Origin: Mya arenaria
Lineage: Eukaryota; Mollusca; Bivalvia; Myida; Myidae
Assembly (NCBI RefSeq): GCF_026914265.1
Contig: NC_069122.1
Span: 31,795,473 to 31,859,472, forward strand
Length of the DNA stretch: 64,000 bases
Reading direction: 5' to 3'
Below are positions 37,561 to 48,797 of the stretch, piece after piece. Position 1 is the first letter of the stretch. The number at the start of each line of letters is the position of its first letter. Under the pieces are notes generated by a model that was given only the letters and a program-made list of their open reading frames with translations, searched no databases and was not told the origin of the DNA. The position numbers and the translations under genes were made by a program.

Positions 37561-38856
37561 ATTTATTTCGTATCCGTTCATTGGTTTACTTAGCTATGTG
37601 CAAACGTTGTTTTGCATCTACCCAACCATGTGCAGGTTCACCGCTTTGAAAGGTTATGGTATATATGTTTGAAAAAATAATATCTGTATCAAATAAAAAT
37701 AAAATTGAATTGATCGGTTTGCCGACATACATAGTATATGTTATCGCTACCCAGGCGACATCCATCGACACTTATTTAATAAAACCCTTTAAAAATAACG
37801 AATACATTGTTTTCTTATTACATTCAAACCATCTACAATTTGATACTTTCTACACATACATCTCTTTCCGCATCTCGTACTAAGGTTATAATCTCAAATT
37901 TGGCAATCATTTTATTTAGGGCAGCTCACACTACACATAGAAGTTTTGATATTACAGTCTTGGTAAGGCCAACATAAATAATTTTGAGTTTTTCAGCCCC
38001 TCCACGCTCAGTTAATTCATCCCACTCTTATGTTTTTATTCCACTCTTTTCGTAGACATACAAAGACGTTGTGTGTGTTTTTAATTGTTTTAAGAAATTA
38101 TTTTTAAATCAGCCACACGATGTTTATTAAATTGAAAAAGTTTGTATTACTTTAAGATAGCCATAGCTAGATGATATCTTTGCTATATTTGGTTTCTTTC
38201 TTTTTATAAGTTTTTTGATGAAAATATGAGCTCAATGTTTATTATATTTTAAGTGCATTAATGGCTTTATTTGAGAAACTAAACTCAAGATCAAATTTAA
38301 ATTGCCTTCAATCGGGGCATTAAAGCCAACACTGTTAAGTCCTTTAACACAGACATGCTACTACTTCTACTGTTTGAAATAAACTGAGCAAAGCATTTAA
38401 TAAAATCAAGATCATAATCCCCTTTTTGTAACGAATAGTCAGTCGATCTATACAGCACCAAAACGATTTCGAACATAAGATTCTCTGCACTTCAAAGAGC
38501 CTATTTTAGAATAAAAATAAATCTGACCGGTTTGATTTGACACAATTGCAAATTGCAAAATTTATACGTAATAGAATACTCTCAATCTCTGACGGTGGCA
38601 GTCGACTTAATTCTAAGGGTGAAGCCGCTTGACATGCAAGGGATGTTGCCCTTGATTCGGAATTAAATTTGTTCATTTAATTATAAGCAAACATCAAGAT
38701 TATTCAATGCTCCAAAACTTCTAAATTCTACATTTATTTGCAAACAGGAGTAAAATCACCTTTCAAGGTTTCTCTCATTGACACAAAGGACCAATATCAC
38801 TTTCCAATCTCAACTAATTTTACTACATAACAGTATAACATTACCAAAATCATGTA
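37561..38856. other. No recognised feature
   Basis: AT-rich sequence with chance frames on both strands between 37,586 and 37,883. No repeat or family motif was recognised. Confidence 0.4.
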
Positions 38857-41800
38857 CAGTCGAAACTCGTTATGTCGACTTTGTCGGGACGTAGGGAAAA
38901 AAAATCGACATAACGAACATTCGACACATCCGAATAACAAAAAAAACATCAGAAATCCCAACACATTTGAGTTCGATGTCCGACTTCTGCAATTGAACGG
39001 TCTTGTTACATATTTCCGTCGTGAAAACAGCAGATGTAATTTTGAAAAGTAATATGAAAAAAATGACTTTTTTGTGTCAAATTATTTAATTCAATTCAAT
39101 TTATTGGTTTAAAAAATGTTGTTTTCTACATGCAGTGTAGAGATTTTTTTTTCGTCACGTAACTTTCATTGCTGTCGAATTTTCCAATGATGTCAACGGC
39201 GTTTCAATAAATGTCTCTTCCGCAATAAATGGCTCTTGAGCAATAAATGATTTACTTAATCAGAAACATAAACAAACAACTTTAAATAACACTTATTAAA
39301 TAACCTCCAATTATGACATTTTATGCTCAAAAAGAATTAATGCGACAAACCGTCATGAACATTTTCGCACGTACAGCTCGATCTTCTGTTCAAGTCAAGT
39401 CAAGTCAAGTTTCCTTTATTTCACTCATTCCAATACAAACATGGCAAAATGAGGTAATATCAAATGCTAAATGTCACAAAGGCAAACGAGTGAAATGGGT
39501 ACATTTAAAGGTTTGTTTTCTTATATTACAAACGTTTGACAATGATTATTATATATAGTAAATTACCAGTGTAATCAATTTGGTTATTGTCACATACATT
39601 AGTGGATAAATAAATAAATGGAGAGTCAATAAAATATCGTAGCAATTAGAAACAAAATGGCTCAAATTCTGTATATGTCAACAGGCATGTCCTACAACTA
39701 TTATAATAATGATTTCAATAAAATTGCTTTAACAAACATTATTAAGTTAAACATCTGCGTTTTATTCCGGGTATTTATAAGTTTCTCTAGTTTAATAATA
39801 TTCGCGTGTCTATAAATGTAGGGTTTCAAATATTTCTTTCGTTCTTCATCAAAAATTCTACATTCTAAAAGATAATGAAATTCATCGCCTAATTTATCGC
39901 AATGTGTACACACTCTTTCCTTTAGAGGCGTTCTGTTCCAGCTATCAGTTTCAATTGGGAGTCTATGGTTTCTTGTTCTGAATTTAAGTTTTTAGTCGGT
40001 TGATCTAAAATGTATGGCTCAATGCCGAATTTTGATTCAAATATTCTGTAAAACGTTACTTTATTGGATGTTTCAGTAGCACTAAACCATTCATTAATAA
40101 AGAGATCTTTTAACTTTTGCTTAACCGTTGCCTTCAACCACTTTTGATTCACAAAGTTTTGGCCTTCCCATATATTAATTAAACCACATTTACTTAAAAT
40201 ACATTTTAGATGGTAGATCCATGGAAATTTTCTTTTCAATACTTGCTCACTATAATTGATTGAGTAATTATATATACTCTTATATATCAAAGACGAGAGT
40301 TTCGTAATATTGTTATCAGTATTTGTTAATAATTTTGTCCAGAAGGCAATCATTTTATCTTCGATATCAACCGAAAGCGGCATTGCCCCGGTTTCACCAT
40401 AGACCATATAATTTGGAGTAGATCGTTTTAGCTTTAAAATATACTTAAGAAATCGAAGTTGAACTCTCTCTAAAACCTCGTTTTTTTCCATAGCCCCAAA
40501 TTTCAGCTCCATAAAGATGTATTGGTTTCACAGTTTTATCAAAAAATTTCAATTTGTAAATCTATAGGTAAAGAAAGGCGATTTGCGTTCCGTAATAAAC
40601 TGTACATTGCTCTTGTAGTCTGATTTGCAATATGTACTTTGCATTTTTGAAAAGAACCAGTTCTACTAAAGTATATACCGAGGTATTTATATTCATTAAC
40701 TATATCGAGTTGGCTTGCTTGAAATGAGAAAGTAAATGTAACCGGTCTTCCCTTTCCAAATACTAGTATTTTAGACAATATTAACTATTAGTTTCCATGA
40801 ATCGCAGTATTGTGCGTAAGCATCGAGTGCATTTTGTAAACCTGTTGGAGTTTCAGACATTATAACTGTATCATCAGTATATAGAAGTATAAATATTATT
40901 ATGAAATTTTGCAAATTTTGAAAATGGTTCGGATTTGGTAATTGTACACTGCTGTCTATATTGTTACTTATAAAATACTCGTGTAAATCGTTTAGAAACA
41001 TGGAAAACAGAAGTGGAGACAGATTTTCCCCCTGTCTGACACCTATATTACTTGGGAAATAATTTGACAATTATGAGTTAACTGTGACACATGATTTGAT
41101 GTTGTTGTACAAATTTTTAATAAGAGTTAAACATTTGCCGTTTATATTGCATTTTAAAAGTTTCACCCAAAGCCCTTCTCGCCAGACAGTGTCAAAAGCT
41201 TGTTTGAGATCAATAAACGCGCAGAATAGCCCTTTTTGTTACTGTTCGAATATTGAATTATGTGGTTTATGGCAAACATGTGATCTGATGTCGAAAAACC
41301 AGCTCTAAAACCTGCCTGAAATTCATGTATGATATTATTAGATTCGACGTAATGTTTTAGCCTATTATTTATTACGCAAGTAAACAATTTCCCCATACAA
41401 CTAAGTCGATATAGGTCGATAGTTTTCAGGTTGTGTAGGGTCACCCGTATTTTTGAAAATAGGATTAATAACTCCAACAGTCCAAGATTGAGGTATAACA
41501 CCATATTCAAAAATTAAGATAAATAATTTGACATACATGTTCTTAAGAGCGTCAAAACTAGTTTTAATATGTTCATTTGTTATTTTATCTAGTCCACTTG
41601 CTTTGTTATTTTTTTAATGATTTTGCAGCTTTTTCAATTTCTTCCAATGTAATTGGAATATTAATTTCATCATTAGTTACCACGTTTACATTAAGTTCAC
41701 CAGACTGGTTACTTGTGGATTGTATATCCTTATAGTTAACGCTTTTAAAGAAATTAGACAGGTCTTCAAGTCCTGCTTCACTTTTGCTCTTACTTTTGTT

Positions 41801-42018
41801 ATTTAATATTTTCGACATAAGGTACAAGGGAAATGTGTGAAATTCGACCACAGGGACTGAAATAGGGGGTCGACATAGCGAAATATTCGAGATAGAAAAA
41901 TCGACACAAGCAGTTTTATTATATATAGAATAAGAAGGAATAATTTCGGGACCGGAGAAAAAAATCGACACAACCGAAAAATCGAGATATCCGACGTCGA
42001 CATAGCGAGTGTGGACAA
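38857..42018. mobile_element. Pogo/mariner-like inverted-repeat element, split by a LINE
   Basis: The left end is cagtcgaaactcgttatgtc after a TA. The right end, read inward from 42,018, is gtccacactcgctatgtcgac-like. Both subterminal regions carry gtcgac and aaaaaatcgacataac blocks. The TA flank and the CAGTCGAA-type end resemble pogo/Tigger-like Tc1-mariner elements. No transposase was seen; without the LINE it would be about 0.7 kb, so it is probably non-autonomous. Confidence 0.6.
39391..41815 (-). mobile_element. 5'-truncated LINE (non-LTR retrotransposon), degenerate
   Basis: Minus-strand frames give, in order, a segment with ITLEEIEKAAKSLKK (41.6 kb), reverse-transcriptase motifs with NNRLKHYVESNNI and FQAGFRAGFSTSDH (41.2-41.5 kb), GVRQGENLSPLLFSMFLNDL then LLYTDDTVIMSET (40.8-41.07 kb; the usual A/F/Y-x-DD is TDD), and a 196-codon C-terminal region (39,922-40,512) with a Cys-rich end (39,701-39,913). 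The pieces lie in different frames, so it is inactive. The 3' end is a tandem of ttgac units (39,391-39,410). No 5' UTR, ORF1 or endonuclease remains. The clade is not certain; the architecture is jockey/CR1-like. Confidence 0.85.
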
Positions 42019-42337
42019 ATATTTATTTGCTTACATTTTTAAAAGCGCATTTTCCTTAAAATAATGTAAATAAAAGAAATGTACTTTGGCAAGTGCTTAA
42101 AACAAATCGAATATTGATGAATGTAACATTATAAATTATGAAACCAGAGTTTTAAACAACAAGATTTGAATTTCTTTCTCCTTTGAATTACACAACATAT
42201 TTGAGCAATGTAGTTTCCAGTTGAGTTGCATCTTATTTGTTTGTTATATTTGGACCAGACTATAATTAACAATTACAATCATGAATCATAGGAGAACAGT
42301 CTGTTGTGCCCTTCAATCTTATTTACAAGTCTCAGCA

Positions 42338-42379
42338 CTAAGATGAAGATGAGGAGGTCTTGGAACTTCTGTATACGCT
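42338..42379 (-). CDS. Terminal tail exon homologue of the minus-strand gene
   Basis: After acceptor gtatttcag|AGCGTATAC the frame reads SVYRSSKTSSSSS and then TAG. It matches the plus-strand terminal exon at 15,844 in length (13 codons) and in downstream sequence. Entry must be in phase 0. The 44.2-kb exon exits in phase 1 and no D-type exon was found between, so this exon may be unused, or the intermediate exon was missed. Confidence 0.45.
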   Translation of the reverse strand, partial: SVYRSSKTSSSSS

Positions 42380-43438
42380 CTGAAATACGAAATATTGTTT
42401 TAATTGACAATTTAATGAATATAAACAAGCGTTGTTTTTGTATCTTGTAGGTTCAGCAAATGTTAATATTGACCGAATGCCTTTAAAACTGCACTTTCAC
42501 ACATTTTTACAACTTTTTTATTTTTTTGTCTTGGAAAGAGCATTTTTTTTTCGAAAATATCTGCAAACCAATGATATAAGATTGCTGACAAAAATCAGGT
42601 CGTAGATTTTCATATTTGCGTTCGAAAATTAATGTTTTATGGCTACTAACGGTTAAAGAAAAATATGTAAAACATTATTTTTTTAACTTAAATCTTCCGT
42701 CTAATGTTTTGTCAGTAGACTCACATGACTGGTTTCCATGGTTTTTCGCAAAAATTGGCAGGTTCCAAGCCAAAAAATAAAATAAAATGTCAAAACGTTC
42801 AATCTGTGAGAGTGCAGCTTTAAGAAATTATATAATGTGAAATCCAGCTTATTTGGTTCAATGGTTTTTTGTGCAATCAGGTTAATCATATTATCACATA
42901 GAAAGTAAATGGGCTACGATTTAAACTTAATTATTATAAAATAACCGTCATACTTGTTAAAACGGATTTTTTAACATAAATGTATTTCAATCGCTCATCA
43001 ATATTTTCAATGTTTATTAACTTGAGTAATCTATCGGTATGAAAAGTTATGTAAAAGTATTTATTCAATCCGAAAGGACTAGCATGAACCTGCACGTTTT
43101 GATATAATTGCACATGATTATATAAGAGTCGTTAAAATTTTACAAATGTGTTGGATATTCATTTACATTTTTAATATTTTTCAACTTATTTGATGGAGCT
43201 TCAATGCATGGTTGACAAATCCATTTGTGTCGACATCGCATGGTAAGGCTCTAGAATAGAGATTAATAATTGCAATGCGACATTGTATTATACCATTGTG
43301 CTACCTGATTTAAATGTGCAAATAAAAGCTTTGAAAATCGATGACCAGTGAACAAAACGTGTCCTTGTATACAAACAACTCAACAAAACATTACCAATAA
43401 CCGTTGATATGAGGTCCTGTCCAAATATGGTCCAATGG
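42380..43438. other. Intron or 3' UTR of the minus-strand gene
   Basis: No D-type exon could be found. If the stop at 43,439 is used, this stretch is 3' UTR or downstream flank. Confidence 0.4.
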
Positions 43439-43503
43439 TCACATTCTCTCGATAATGGTGAAACTTTTCGTCTCCGACACTTTTGCATTTTCCTTCACCG
43501 ATT
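43439..43503 (-). CDS. Tail exon B homologue with early stop
   Basis: The acceptor is tttgactcag|AATCGG, entered in phase 1. It reads ESVKENAKVSETKSF then TIIERM and TGA. This aligns with exon B (DESVAGREKEKAPN, TFVSIIEEICPC), but translation stops before the CPC motif. The position of the B donor, GAG|gtaaat in the plus-strand gene, is CAG|gacctc here, so the donor is lost and the exon would read into its stop. It could be the true last coding exon of this paralogue. Confidence 0.55.
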
Positions 43504-44179
43504 CTGAGTCAAACACACCTGTGTTATGACACCAAAGCTAAGTTCATCATTAATATATGTGCTATCTTTTTCCCTGATTCAGAATGTTCTCTCTTTTTTT
43601 TGAGAGAACTGACAATTCTGTAAGCTTGTCATCACAGCCCCAGTACATTATTACGTTTGCACTACAGTTCGACCGTTCACAAATATAGTTTTTATAAAAA
43701 CTGGTGGTAGGGGAAGCAAACTCTTATTCAAATGAAAATGCATGTCTTAAACTAAGTATTTACCTTGACGCCATCAGGTGTTTGTAACTTATGATATCCG
43801 ATGAACAATTACACAAAACAACATTTGTTATAAAGTGTTGATTACTGGAATATTAAACCAGAATTTGAAACAACCAGCAGCCAATTATATAAATCGTGGA
43901 TAGGTTGTACACAGGTTATTTTAATGCTAGTTTGCATATTTAAATGAATTGATTGGTTAATATTGATTTTTGGATACATATTGACCAACCAAAAATATTT
44001 TGGCCAACTTAAACCTAACCAAAGACTACACCAGTTCTGTAGATTTTTTTACACTTCCGTTTTCCATCATACATAATACTTTAAATAATGTACTCAGTTG
44101 AGTAGAAACTTGAGTTATTTGGTGATACTGAGGCCAGTCATTAACAACATGAACCACAGGAGAACGGCCCGATAATTAC
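43504..44179 (-). other. Intron between tail exons, homologous to the copy-3 intron
   Basis: The reverse complement of 44,070-44,170 matches the 92-bp repeat unit that follows exon C3 on the plus strand (ggtcactgaggcc / gtctggcctcagtatcac region), which anchors the inverted paralogy. Confidence 0.6.
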
Positions 44180-44273
44180 CTTCGTTTTTATTTAACAAGT
44201 TTGAGGAGTTAGATGAAGATGAAGAGGTCATCTCCGAAACAAATGTTCCTTCTCTCGACGAGTTTATCCTTTT
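44180..44273 (-). CDS. First cytoplasmic-tail exon (Ser-rich), phase 0 to 1
   Basis: The acceptor is atatttcag|AAAAGG and the donor AACGAAG|gtaatt. The 94 nt read KRINSSREGTFVSE, MTSSSSSNSSN and LLNKNE. The transmembrane exon at 47,009 ends in phase 0 with YLR, so splicing gives YLR-KR, a standard basic stop-transfer junction. The exon combines the TSSSSSN of the plus-strand partial exon with the end and downstream intron of exon C. The link to the EGF gene is inferred from phase and order. Confidence 0.65.
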
Positions 44274-44479
44274 CTGAAATATAAGAAATGTTTCTTTATT
44301 GACAAATTAAGACTCAGTGAAATCATTAATGTTGAACTGTAATAATAATAATAGACGGAAATCTTATATGAAGCATTTTTTTGTCTAATATGTTCTGTAT
44401 TTCATTTAGATTTTGATTTATTGAGCAGTTGAATGCTTTCAACGCATTTTTCAAACATTGACTAGTAGAGATTTTAGCA

Positions 44480-44630
44480 TTATCATCTAGGCGACCTAGG
44501 ATCGATTCCCGGCCTTGGCGCATGCGAGTTTGATTTGTGGTCACCATGCCAGGTGGTGGGTTTCCTCTAGGTACTCCGGTTTCCCTATAGCATGAAACCA
44601 CACTTTCATGTAATACGGTTCAGTGATCGA
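44480..44630 (-). mobile_element. tRNA-derived SINE fragment (strand uncertain)
   Basis: It contains ggatcgattcccggcc, a box B-like sequence, then gtggtcaccatgccaggtgg, gtgggtttcctct and ggtactccggtttccc. These blocks resemble tRNA-derived SINEs of molluscs, with a conserved central domain. Read on the plus strand the box B comes first, so the element may actually be plus-oriented; only the 3' part of a tRNA-like head is visible. Confidence 0.5.
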
Positions 44631-44879
44631 AAGTGATTAATAAAAATGTAGTAATCATTTATTTCACAATCGTTGTTAAAATAAATAAGTCTAAAACAAT
44701 GAACACATATTAATATAAAAAGATTTTCTTTAAGTTAAATATATCTTACAATTATATTATATATATACTACACGCATTGTCTCATTTTGTATTTGAAATG
44801 CGACACTGTAATAAATGAAGCTATATATTGAAACGTTGAATAAATGACTATATAAATATACATATTTAATCTTAAAATG

Positions 44880-46050
44880 TGTGTCAGCTGGTGTCACCGT
44901 GTGGTTGTACAGTAACATAGATGACACTGCACTGTGCGATGGTCGACTATTCGGTTATGTGTACACTTGTCAAGCACAATAAAAAGTGAGCACTGTCCCT
45001 TCAACCTGGTTATCGTGTAGATGTATGATTATTTAGTGCCAAAGAGGAGGCAGCAATAAACATTGGTCGGCTTATCGTATGACTGTATAGTCATATATAG
45101 TTATATGGACGTGAGAGGAGTTGACATTGAACCTGCCTTACGTGTCTGTGTATGACTCTAAAGTCCCACGGAGGAGTCAGTATTTTTTGCATAAATATTG
45201 TACATTGAATCGGCCATGATTATTAGGTCCTATAGAGGATCAAGCATTGTACATTGAACCAGCTTACCGTGTCTGTGTATAATTGTATAGTCCTATAAAG
45301 GAGTAAGCATTGTACGTTTGGCTGGATAAACGTGTTTGTGTATGACTTTATAGTCCTATAGAGGAATCAGCAGTGAGCGTTTGTCCGGTTTGTCTGTGTG
45401 TTATCATATACGAGTAGTCCTATAGAAGAGACAGCACTCTGTGTTGGCCCGACATACCGGTTCTGTGCATGGTTGTATAGTTCCATAAAGGAGACAGCAC
45501 TGTACCTTGGTTAGGTTTATCGTGTATCTTAATTCTTGCATTGCACAACAGAAATAATGCGTTGTATTATTGTAGTGTATAGTTCAGTGATCGGCTTATT
45601 GTGTATGTGCATGATTGTACAGTACCATTGATCAGTCAACACTGTGCGGTGGACAACTAAACGGTTCTGTGTATGTCTTTATAGTACAATAAAGGTGTCA
45701 GCACTGTACATTGAACCTGCTAATTGTGTAGATGTATCATGATTGTTTAGTTCCAAATAGAGGTATCAGAGCCGTGCACGAGGTTACTTTTTGTGTAGAT
45801 ATATGGTATTGTTTACTTCCTTCGAGGAGGCAGCACTGTACATAAGTCGTTTTTTCGTATCTGTGTTTAATTGTTTAATTCCTTAGATAAGGCAACGCTG
45901 TACATTGGTCGACTTATAATGTCTGTGTATGATTGTATAGTACAAAACAGGAAGCAATATTGCACGTATCTCCAACTAATAGTGTATTTAAATGCATAGT
46001 GCAATAGAAAAGTTAACACTGCGTTTTGTCCATTAGTACCATAAAGGAGT
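44880..46050 (-). repeat. About 60-bp minisatellite, long arm (partner at 120-505)
   Basis: About 19 diverged units have blocks ggcttatcgtgtctgtgtat, gattgtatagtcctata and gaggagtcagcactgtacat. It lies in the intron between the membrane exon and the first tail exon. The reverse complement is the array at the left edge of the window. Confidence 0.9.
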
Positions 46051-46061
46051 CAGCGCGATTT

Positions 46062-46064
<3 letters not shown>

Positions 46065-46109
<45 letters not shown>
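46065..46109. repeat. (GT)n microsatellite
   Basis: About 45 bp of uninterrupted GT directly adjoin the 60-bp minisatellite. Confidence 0.95.
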
Positions 46110-46110
<1 letters not shown>

Positions 46111-46483
46111 TTTTATCACGAAACCTGTACTTTCATTAATGGGCGAGCTTCGGCATTGGATTTTGTTTATTGTAACTACATGATGCATAAATTGAACATT
46201 GACTAGGATATGTTCGGGTATACAGTGTATTGGCCTTAATTACGGCTTACTAATAATTATGTTTAAAAGTATATTAAAGATAAGTAATCATTATTGCTCA
46301 ATGATTTAAAATAAATTGTATGATAAATAAACTGCATGTCAGTCTGATAAGTAGCTTTTCTTAATCTTCTATGTAGAAAAAGACATTGTTCAACAGAGTA
46401 GACAAGTATTATTTTTTACAAAATTACATAGGCTTGTATCAGCATTAACTAGCACAGTAATACAGAGTACAACATTCTTTGGA

Positions 46484-46503
46484 TTTTTTTTATTTTAGGC
46501 TAC
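46484..46503 (-). CDS. Candidate alternative short terminal exon
   Basis: Acceptor acttacag is followed by GGC CGT AAC AGT and, in phase 0, a stop after seven codons (GRNSSLK then TAA). The stop overlaps AATAAA. Joined to the membrane exon it would give a receptor almost without a tail. The exon is tiny and could be a chance match; the end at 46,484 is approximate. Confidence 0.25.
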
Positions 46504-47008
46504 TGTTACGGCCCTGTAAGTATTGTAAAATAAAAGTTGTGAAATTCCATTACATGAAATACATGTAAATATATTTTTATTGACAAATATTTTCCGTTTG
46601 GTTTGCAAGTTTTTAAACATTCAACGTAAGAGAAACATTTGTGATTGTGTGCAGTATACATTTTCAAACCCTTTAAAGTGACTTCAAAAATCGCCTTGTA
46701 GAAAAAGCTCGAATTTTTTTAAGTCTAAAAGGGTATAGATGACGAATCGAAAAGTGATAAATATACCTAAGCATTCATTTAAATGTTCACAAATTATTTC
46801 TTTAAATTGCATTATATAATGAACAACTATATATCTAATAAAAATAGAAATTGAACTCGATCAATTCAATATAACTCGACCTTTTCACAACTAACAGCGC
46901 AGTCAAAGCCGGAGCTGTACATATGTATATCTAATACAAATAAGCAGGATAAACGCATAAAAAGTGAATGCAACAAGCAGGAATATTATAAATATCAAAA
47001 GTATCAAC

Positions 47009-47088
47009 CCTCAGGTATATTATTGTAAAAGTAGTTCCTGCTATCACCACGATGATGCACACCAAGATAACTCCAATGAGAACAGCAA
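47009..47088 (-). CDS. Transmembrane exon, phase 1 to 0
   Basis: The acceptor is cttgttacag|TTGCTG and the donor CTGAGG|gttgat. The 80 nt encode about 26 residues: VLIGVILVCIIVVIAG followed by TTFTIIYLR. This is a single hydrophobic helix ended by a basic residue. It is entered in phase 1, matching the exit of the EGF-type exon at 48,678, and leaves phase 0, matching the Ser-rich exon at 44,273. The orientation (EGF modules outside, Ser-rich tail inside) is that of a type I receptor. The gttgat donor is weak. Confidence 0.8.
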
Positions 47089-47279
47089 CTGTAACAAGAA
47101 AAGTTTTTTTTTAAACTTAATGTAAAACCTAAGTCCTTGTATTAACGGTCAAGCGGTATACAAATAGTCTTAAGAGTGTTTTTTATATCTATTTTGATTT
47201 TTAACGAAACGAAATGATGAAATTAAAATTAAATATTAATTGAAATATAACAATATATTTTAGGTTTTATTATTTGTGG

Positions 47280-48260
47280 TAAAATTCATAACGGTCTTGA
47301 TAGTGTCAACCTATACTGCCCTGATACTGGCATTAACCTTAACAGCTCTGTTAATGACGTCAACTTAAACTGACTTGACTGTGGCATTAACTGAAACTGA
47401 CCTGGTTGTAGAGTCAACCTTAACTGACCTCATTGTAGAGTCAACCTTAACTGACCTGATTAAGGCTCCGACCTAAACTGCCCTTATTGTTGGGTACATC
47501 GAAGATGCGCACTGTCTGTGGCGTTAACCTAAACTGACCTGATTGATGCGACAACCTAAACTTATATGACTATGGCATCAACCTAAACTGTTCTAATTGT
47601 TTGGTACGAAGCTGCACTCTGACTATGGCGTCAATCTAAGTTTACCTTATTGTGGCGACAACCTCAACTGAGCTAATTGTTGAGTTAATCTAAACTGACC
47701 TGATTGTTGGATACATCGAAGTTGCGCTCTGAATGTGGCGTCGACCTAACATTACCTGATTGTAGCGTCGACCTAATCTTACCTGATTGAAGGGTCGACC
47801 TAATTTGACCTGATTATGGCAACAATCTTAAATGACCTGATTGTGGCGTAAACGTAAAATTACATGATTGTGGCGTCAACGTAAAATGACATGATTGTTG
47901 CGTCAACCTTAACTTTACCGATTGTAAAGTCAACTTTAACTAAGCTGATTGTGGCGTCAACCTAAACTAACCTGATTGTGGCGTCAACCTTAACTTACCT
48001 GATAGTGACAACAACTTCAACTTTCCTGATTCAGTCTCCTAAACTTGTCTGATTGTAGTGCCACATGATTGAAGGGTTATCGAAGCTGCGCTTTGAATGT
48101 TGCGTCAAGCTCAACTGACCTGATGCTAGCATCGACTTAATCGACCTTATTGTGGCGTCAACCTAAACTAACCTGATTGGGGTGTCCACAAAAGTGACCT
48201 TTTGCGGTGTGAATATAAACTGCTATGACCTTAATTGCTTTCAATTTTAAATGCTCTTTT
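47280..48260 (-). repeat. 27-bp intronic minisatellite
   Basis: About 35 units of cctgattgtggcgtcaacct plus aaactga, with occasional longer units carrying catcgaagctgcgctctgaa. It fills most of the intron between the last EGF-type exon and the membrane exon. Confidence 0.9.
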
Positions 48261-48677
48261 TATGGCATCAATCCGATATAAGTGTAAATTTAGATTTAGA
48301 AAGTATGAATATTTTCAGAATTAATCAGAATAATAGCAACACACAAGGGTGTATTGACTCTTTAATAATTTATTAAAGAAGGTACTGCAGAACTGATGGT
48401 CAGTTCCAGTGGATCTATAATGTCTTTTAGCATGTACATTGGATGTTAACCTTAAACACATCATATTACAATCAAACTGTAGAATCAGGCATAGCCTTTA
48501 TTTTGAAACGTGTATTGTACTAATAGTTAATTCATTCATGTAAAGTTTAATAACTTGAATCAAACTAAGGCTAACGAGAATGGCTCATGCGACTATCTTG
48601 CATTACACCTGTTCATTAAACAACTAACACAAGCCAAATAAAAGGACCAAATAAAAAGAAACGTTCAAGAAACTGAC

Positions 48678-48797
48678 CATGCATGCAATCATTTCCGGCC
48701 ACACCAACATACTGATCAGCGCAAACGCATTCTTTATCTACACACGTCTTGTGAGAACCACAATCGTCTGACGAAAGACACACCGATGATGTTCCAA
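48678..48797 (-). CDS. Atypical six-Cys module, juxtamembrane, phase 1-1
   Basis: The acceptor is tttccttt ag|TTGGAAC and the donor ATGCATG|gtcagt. The 40 codons read GTSSVCLSSDDCGSH, TCVDKECVCADQYVG and NDCMH. The spacing C-x5-C-x5-C-x4-C-x-C-x9-C has short loops, differs from the neighbouring EGF modules, and resembles the EB or short EGF-like modules found next to membranes. It is the last extracellular module. Confidence 0.7.

Larger units (their letters stand above)
36050..46050 (-). repeat. Right arm of inverted duplication
   Basis: It is collinear, on the minus strand, with 120-19,032. It contains one set of tail exons (44.2, 43.5, 42.3 kb) instead of the expanded set, and the pogo-like and LINE insertion downstream. 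Confidence 0.75.

Noticed and set aside
41084-41308. A plus-strand 74-codon gene
   Set aside because: It is the antisense shadow of the LINE reverse-transcriptase region.
44480-44560. A functional tRNA gene
   Set aside because: Only a box B-like block is present; no complete cloverleaf or box A is visible, and the following sequence fits a SINE.
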